From SIG603 sp963621245 (GTDB lineage Bacteria > Bacillota > Clostridia > Oscillospirales > Acutalibacteraceae), in the NCBI GenBank assembly GCA_963621245.1, contig CAVFCW010000014.1:1-60377 (forward strand): a stretch of DNA of 60,377 nt. Direction: 5' to 3'. Under the pieces are notes generated by a model. That model did no database searches and had not been told where the DNA came from. It saw nothing but the letters and a program-made list of their open reading frames with translations. Positions within the stretch are counted from its first letter, which is position 1. Each line of letters starts with the position of its first letter. The translations under genes and the position numbers were made by a program. Positions 56,223 to 60,377 of this stretch are shown here, piece by piece.

Positions 56223-58148
56223 TTAAAGATTTTTGACGAACAAAACTCTGATTGCATTGAGAACGGCAAGAACCATAACGCCGACGTCGGCGAAAATCGC
56301 CATCCACATATTTGCGATGCCGAGAGCGCCGAGCAAAAGGCAAATAAGCTTGATGCCGATTGCGAACCAGATGTTCTCGTAAACGATTCTCAGGCACTTC
56401 TTGGATATTCTTATAGCCTTGCTTATCTTCTTTGGATCGTCATCCATAAGCACAACATCCGCCGCCTCTATTGCCGCGTCCGAACCCATTGCGCCCATGG
56501 CAATTCCGATATCGGCTCTTGAGAGAACGGGAGCGTCGTTGATGCCGTCACCGACAAAGGCAAGCTTTTCTTTTTCGCCCTTCTTTGCGATGAGCTCCTC
56601 GAGTTTATCGACTTTATCGCCTGGCAAAAGCTCCGTGTAAACCTCGTCGATGCCAAGCTCCTTTGCAACAGCTTCGCCGACTGCCTTTGCGTCACCCGTA
56701 AGCATGACGGTCTTTTTGACCCCCGACTTTTTGAGCGTATTAATTGCCTCCTTAGAGGTCTCTTTGACGGTATCGCTTATGATTATGTGACCCGCATATT
56801 TGCCGTCAACCGCCATATGGATTATCGTTCCCACCTTATGGCACGGATCCGCTTTGATTCCAAGCATATCCATAAGCTTCATATTACCGGCGGCAACATT
56901 TTTTCCGTCAACTACGGCAGTCAAGCCGTGACCGCTAATCTCTTTAATATCCTTGACTTTGTTTCTGTCAATTTCTTTGCCGTAAGCCGCCTTTATCGAC
57001 TTTGCAATCGGATGGCTCGATGCGCTCTCAGCGTGTGCGGCAAGATAAAGAAGTTCTTCTTCGCTCATGCTGTTGTGATGAATGCCCGTAACCTCGAATG
57101 TTCCCTTTGTGAGAGTTCCCGTTTTATCAAACACGACATACTTTGTCTGAGAGAGCGTTTCGAGATAGTTTGAGCCCTTGACGAGAATTCCCTCGTGGCT
57201 TGCGCCGCCGATTCCGGCAAAGAAAGAGAGCGGAATACTGATGACAAGCGCACACGGACACGAAATAACAAGGAATGTAAGTGCACGATAAATCCAGTCG
57301 CCGACAGCGGGATTAACTCCTATGACAAGCGATACAATTGGGGGAATTATCGCAAGCGCCAATGCACTGTAACAAACTGCGGGCGTGTATATTCTCGAGA
57401 ATTTTGCTATGAATGCCTCGGAACGTGATTTCCTCGAGGAAGCATTCTCAACAAGCTCGAGTATTTTGGAGACGGTGGAATCGCCGAACTCCTTTGTCGT
57501 TTTAATCTGAAGAACGCCGTCAAGATTAATCGAACCCGAAACAACTTCTTCGCCCTCTTTTATGCTTCTCGGAAGGCTTTCGCCCGTAAGTGCCGAGGTG
57601 TTGAGCGTTGACGAACCCAAAACAACCACACCGTCAATCGGCACTTTTTCGCCCGGCTGAACGGTTATCACCGAGCCGATTTCAACCTCATCGGGATCCA
57701 CTTGGGTCAACTTTCCGTCAATCTCGATGTTGGCGTAATCGGGGCGGATATCCATAAGCTCGCTTATGTTTCTGCGGCTCTTTCCGACCGCATAGGACTG
57801 GAAAAGCTCGCCTATCTGGTAAAAGAGCATAACGGCAACAGCCTCATTATAGTCGCCGCTTTGCTCAACGAACGCTATCGCAAATGCGCCGACAGTCGCG
57901 ACCGCCATAAGGAAGCACTCGTCAAACGGCTGGCGGTTTTTTACACCTTTTCCCGCCTTTATCAAAATATCATAGCCGATAACAAAATAAGGAATCAGAT
58001 AAAGCACAAACTTTACAAGATTTTCAAGGCTCATAAATCCGATGTTCACATCGGGCAAATCTATAAATTTGAAAGCAACGGTTATTGCAATCAAAAGCAC
58101 CGCCGAAATAATTATTCTCTTAAGAACCTTTTTTTGCTTTTTATTCAT
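56223..58148 (-). CDS. Heavy-metal P1B-type ATPase (Zn/Cd/Pb class)
   Basis: A protein of 641 residues. SALTGESLP (actuator), the SCPCALVISIP metal site, FDKTGTLTKG phosphorylation Asp, ASSHPIAKSI and GDGINDAPVLSRADIGIAM are all intact. Sequence around CPC favours the CadA/ZntA class over copper pumps. It has no N-terminal metal-binding domain. A free HMA protein is encoded just upstream. The pump exports divalent metals. Confidence 0.93.
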   Translation of the reverse strand: MNKKQKKVLKRIIISAVLLIAITVAFKFIDLPDVNIGFMSLENLVKFVLYLIPYFVIGYDILIKAGKGVKNRQPFDECFLMAVATVGAFAIAFVEQSGDYNEAVAVMLFYQIGELFQSYAVGKSRRNISELMDIRPDYANIEIDGKLTQVDPDEVEIGSVITVQPGEKVPIDGVVVLGSSTLNTSALTGESLPRSIKEGEEVVSGSINLDGVLQIKTTKEFGDSTVSKILELVENASSRKSRSEAFIAKFSRIYTPAVCYSALALAIIPPIVSLVIGVNPAVGDWIYRALTFLVISCPCALVISIPLSFFAGIGGASHEGILVKGSNYLETLSQTKYVVFDKTGTLTKGTFEVTGIHHNSMSEEELLYLAAHAESASSHPIAKSIKAAYGKEIDRNKVKDIKEISGHGLTAVVDGKNVAAGNMKLMDMLGIKADPCHKVGTIIHMAVDGKYAGHIIISDTVKETSKEAINTLKKSGVKKTVMLTGDAKAVGEAVAKELGIDEVYTELLPGDKVDKLEELIAKKGEKEKLAFVGDGINDAPVLSRADIGIAMGAMGSDAAIEAADVVLMDDDPKKISKAIRISKKCLRIVYENIWFAIGIKLICLLLGALGIANMWMAIFADVGVMVLAVLNAIRVLFVKNL

Positions 58149-58246
58149 GATTTTTTCTCTTTTCTATATGCGATATTGTATATTTTTCGATATAAAATAT
58201 GCCGGAGCGAACCACTCCGGCACAGCTGATTCAAATTAACGAAAAA

Positions 58247-58468
58247 TCAGATACCGAAGATTTCGCAGTCGTCCTCAACCTTTTTGCAGTTTTTAAGTAC
58301 CTCGGGCATAACTGCCTTGGGATCTGCACCCTCGTCAAACTCGACATTCATCTTGAGAAACATGAAGTTTACAACGGCATTCTTTACGCCGTTTGTTGCA
58401 TTAGCCGCATCTTCCATTTTCTGAGCGCAGTTAGCGCAGTCGACATCGATTTTGTAAGACTTTTTCAT
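58247..58468 (-). CDS. Free-standing heavy-metal-associated (HMA) domain protein
   Basis: A protein of 73 residues. VDCANCAQKMEDAAN is the HMA metal site with CxxC. The C-terminus contains a further Cys pair region (NCKKVEDDCEIFGI). It likely binds and hands metal to the ATPase encoded 98 nt downstream. GGAGG precedes the ATG. Preceded by a promoter with an overlapping palindrome. Confidence 0.92.
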   Translation of the reverse strand: MKKSYKIDVDCANCAQKMEDAANATNGVKNAVVNFMFLKMNVEFDEGADPKAVMPEVLKNCKKVEDDCEIFGI

Positions 58469-58508
58469 AATTTATATCCTCCGATAATTTTATGTTCGTT
58501 TCTGTTTA

Positions 58509-58530
58509 CGATTAAAAGTTTGTTTAATCG
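58509..58530 (-). promoter_or_regulatory. Operator-like palindrome of the HMA-ATPase operon
   Basis: Perfect 8-bp arms CGATTAAA and TTTAATCG with a 6-bp gap, directly downstream of the -10 box. The position suits an ArsR/SmtB-type metal sensor, but no such gene lies in the window. Confidence 0.55.
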
Positions 58531-58540
58531 TTGTGGCTAT

Positions 58541-58569
58541 AATATACTCCCTCGAATAATTCAAGTCAA
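58541..58569 (-). promoter_or_regulatory. Sigma-A promoter of the HMA-ATPase operon
   Basis: On the minus strand: TTGACT (58564-58569), 17 bp, TATATT (58541-58546). Confidence 0.8.
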
Positions 58570-58682
58570 TGAAAGTTCGTGCGGTTTTTCCGTTTGGGCA
58601 AAAAGCGTTTCTAAATGGAATAAAAGATTTTTTAATCGTTGCTTTTTGGGATAAATTTTACATATTTGCAAGCATAAAAATA

Positions 58683-58738
58683 AGCCCTAAAAACAGCCTA
58701 AAGCAAAATTTTGCTTTTCGGCGTTTTTAGAGCCTTGG
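58683..58738 (-). terminator. Long terminator of the PAP2 gene
   Basis: A stem of more than 20 bp with few mismatches (58683-58709 against 58712-58738), then a minus-strand ATTTTTATG tail. Confidence 0.8.
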
Positions 58739-58747
58739 TTTTATTTT

Positions 58748-59236
58748 TTATATAAACAATGTTAAGCCGCATAGAATTCCAACTATCGCTCCGACCAAAA
58801 CATCCCTCGGATAATGCACTCCGCCGAGAACCCTTGCAATCGCCAAAAATACTCCGCAAACCAGCAGAAACACGCCCATTACGGTCGAATATCTAAGCCA
58901 ACACATGGCAATTAAAAAGCAAGAAAAGACATGTCTTGACGGAAAACTCTTTCCTTTAGTGTCTTTTTTGATTAGCGGCTCAATATCAAGCTCTTCATAT
59001 GGCCTTTTGAAGTTGAGCAGTCTTCTTACAAGGCTGAAAATAACAAACGGCACTGCCGCTGTAAGCAGCAATCTCAGAAATATTTTCTTATCGGTAAAAA
59101 ACATCAGCACCAACAACAGCGGATACAGAAAGTAGCACAAATAAGTCAGTGTTTTATTTAGTTTAAGCAAGCTTTCCCTTGCGTTATCGTCCTCTCTTAA
59201 TGGAGCTGTCCATTTTTCGTATTGTTCCTTTGTCAT
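58748..59236 (-). CDS. PAP2-family phosphatase
   Basis: A protein of 162 residues with five transmembrane helices. Motifs: NFKRPYEE (RP part of C1), KSFPSRHVFS (C2, catalytic His) and RVLGGVHYPRDV (C3). Probably dephosphorylates undecaprenyl pyrophosphate or phosphatidic acid type lipids. The substrate is not certain. Different branch from the PAP2 protein at 9219. Confidence 0.9.
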   Translation of the reverse strand: MTKEQYEKWTAPLREDDNARESLLKLNKTLTYLCYFLYPLLLVLMFFTDKKIFLRLLLTAAVPFVIFSLVRRLLNFKRPYEELDIEPLIKKDTKGKSFPSRHVFSCFLIAMCWLRYSTVMGVFLLVCGVFLAIARVLGGVHYPRDVLVGAIVGILCGLTLFI

Positions 59237-59314
59237 ATTTCCTCCGATTTAAAGTTCTGTATTTTTCAACTTAGATTATACTCTTTTTTGTCAAACTTGC
59301 AAATCCGACAATTC

Positions 59315-59343
59315 TTGACGATTAAAGATATTTATGATATTTT
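59315..59343 (+). promoter_or_regulatory. Promoter of the PHP phosphatase gene
   Basis: TTGACG (59315), 17 bp, TATTTT (59338-59343). Confidence 0.65.
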
Positions 59344-59381
59344 GGTTTTGTATTAGGAAATCACGAAAGGAAATTCTATCG

Positions 59382-60215
59382 ATGAGCATTATAAAAGCAA
59401 ATTTCCATACACATACAGATTTTTGTGACGGCACGGACAGCGCCGAAGACATAGTTAAGCAAGCCATAGCTTACGGCTTCACGACTCTCGGATTTTCGAG
59501 CCATCTCGACCCCGACCCGACGGTTTCTATCAGAGATTACAAGGGATATCTCACGGAAATTTACCGTTTGCAGGAAAAATATAAAGATCAAATCGAAATT
59601 ATCTGCGGTGTAGAACTCGATAATCTGCTTGATCCAAAACTGGCGGAAGGCACGGAATACTATATCGGATCGAATCATTACCTCAATCTCCCCGGTTTAA
59701 AAGAACTTTGCCCGGTGGATTATTCCCCAGAAAAGACGCTTGAGGTTTGCAAAAAATATTTTGACGGCGATTTTTACAAGTTTGCAAAAAAATATTACGA
59801 AGATGAGGCAACGGTATGTGACCGACTTCACCCGACTTTTATAGGACATTTTGACCTTGTGACGAGATACACAGATTCGCATCAATTCTTTGACACAAGC
59901 GACATAAGATACAGAAAAGCCGCACTTGAAGCGATGGAATATCTTGTGAGCAAAGAAATACCTTTTGAGGTGAACTGCGGGGCGGTGAACAGAGGAAGAA
60001 AAAAAGAACTCTACCCTGATATGTTCCTTTTGAAGAGCCTCAACGATTTTGGCGGCGAGATAATGATAAACTCGGACGCACATCAGAAAGAACTTTTAAA
60101 CGGCGCATTTGACGAAGCAGTCGAAGCCGCTTTGGCGTGTGGATTTGACCATGTAAATATTCTTACAAAAGAGGGCAAGGGAAAACTGCACTTCAAAGAA
60201 ATAGGAATAAAATAA
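59382..60215 (+). CDS. PHP-domain histidinol-phosphatase (HisK/HisJ-like)
   Basis: 277 residues from the ATG with CGAAAGGAAATT upstream. An earlier in-frame ATG overlaps the -10 region. The PHP metal ligands are seen in NFHTHTDFCDG, GFSSHLDPDP, ICGVELD, GSNHYLN, IGHFDLV and NSDAHQ. It would remove phosphate from L-histidinol phosphate. No other his genes are nearby, so a different small phosphoester is possible. Confidence 0.87.
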   Translation: MSIIKANFHTHTDFCDGTDSAEDIVKQAIAYGFTTLGFSSHLDPDPTVSIRDYKGYLTEIYRLQEKYKDQIEIICGVELDNLLDPKLAEGTEYYIGSNHYLNLPGLKELCPVDYSPEKTLEVCKKYFDGDFYKFAKKYYEDEATVCDRLHPTFIGHFDLVTRYTDSHQFFDTSDIRYRKAALEAMEYLVSKEIPFEVNCGAVNRGRKKELYPDMFLLKSLNDFGGEIMINSDAHQKELLNGAFDEAVEAALACGFDHVNILTKEGKGKLHFKEIGIK

Positions 60216-60228
60216 GCTAAACAAAAAC

Positions 60229-60256
60229 GGCACGGAAATTAATCCGTGCCATTTTC
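60229..60256 (+). terminator. Terminator of the PHP gene
   Basis: An 8-bp stem (GGCACGGA with TCCGTGCC) then ATTTTC. Confidence 0.82.
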
Positions 60257-60292
60257 AATAAACCAATTAAAAAACTCCCCCAACGCAAAAAA

Positions 60293-60377
60293 ACAGTCTT
60301 ACCGATAGGTAAGACTGTATAAAAAAGGGATGAAACCCTGAAAACTGAACAAAGCTCAAAGAAGATTAATGCTAAGG
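60293..60377 (+). promoter_or_regulatory. Probable rRNA operon leader or spacer
   Basis: An 11-bp perfect stem (ACAGTCTTACC with GGTAAGACTGT) is followed by GGGATGAAACCCTGAAAACTG and a purine-rich run to the window edge. CCTGAAAACTGAACA-type strings are common just before rRNA genes in Firmicutes. The rRNA itself is outside the window. Confidence 0.45.

Overview
The window reads as a chromosomal segment of a low-GC Gram-positive anaerobe, most likely a gut Clostridia of the Oscillospiraceae/Ruminococcaceae type. The basis is the consensus sigma-A promoters (TTGACA, 17 bp, TATAAT), AGGAGG ribosome binding sites with frequent TTG starts, an isoleucine T-box upstream of ileS, the conserved Firmicutes order darA-holB-ricT, a diaminopimelate dehydrogenase and many secreted acidic, Ser/Thr-rich surface proteins. 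The left edge holds two tandem 5S rRNA genes. The right edge looks like the leader of another rRNA operon, so the piece probably lies between two rRNA loci.

Layout. 0-5 kb: 5S pair, a degenerate DHHW surface protein, secreted alkaline phosphatase, YibE/F membrane protein. 5-11 kb: three tiny genes, rplM-rpsI with an L13-type leader, darA-holB-ricT, a PlsC/PAP2 lipid pair. 11-19 kb: a surface-acylation locus resembling an enlarged Dlt system (AMP-ligase, ACP, FkbH-like acyl-ACP loader, DHHW/AlgX-like protein, MBOAT), then ddh. 19-24 kb: secreted or wall-associated proteins, an M23 peptidoglycan hydrolase, rsmJ. 24.4-26 kb: a seven-gene array of 46-56-residue peptides. 26-42 kb: ileS with T-box, metallophosphoesterase, YczE-type protein, a degenerate P-type-ATPase-like protein, rlmB, a gene-free stretch with DnaA-box-like sites, an OGG-type glycosylase, rpe, a DUF3006-like gene, an AEC carrier and a Cna-B surface protein. 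42-50 kb: TIM-barrel isomerase, HAD phosphatase, MATE and YnzC, a dense block of tiny genes, a second MATE. 50-54 kb: XpaC-like, TelA, TPM protein. 54-56.2 kb: a second dense block of tiny genes. 56.2-60.4 kb: metal P-type ATPase with a separate HMA protein, PAP2, PHP phosphatase.

The most striking content is a set of more than 40 very short genes (15-56 codons), nearly all with strong, correctly spaced ribosome binding sites. They lie in four clusters plus one singleton. Eight of their promoters share one architecture: two (once three) direct repeats TTGTCC with 11-bp periodicity, then exactly 12 bp, then a TATAAT-like -10 box. Modules of promoter plus 1-14 tiny genes are strung head to tail (48.37 to 45.82 kb and 56.15 to 53.88 kb, minus strand) and are found again at 5.1 kb (plus strand) and 42.3 kb. 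The seven-peptide array at 24.5-25.8 kb has a consensus sigma-A promoter instead, but belongs to the same peptide superfamily as two genes in the 54-56 kb block. I recognise no known system here. A co-regulated microprotein regulon of unknown function (secreted, antimicrobial, signalling or membrane-active peptides) is the leading candidate for something undescribed.
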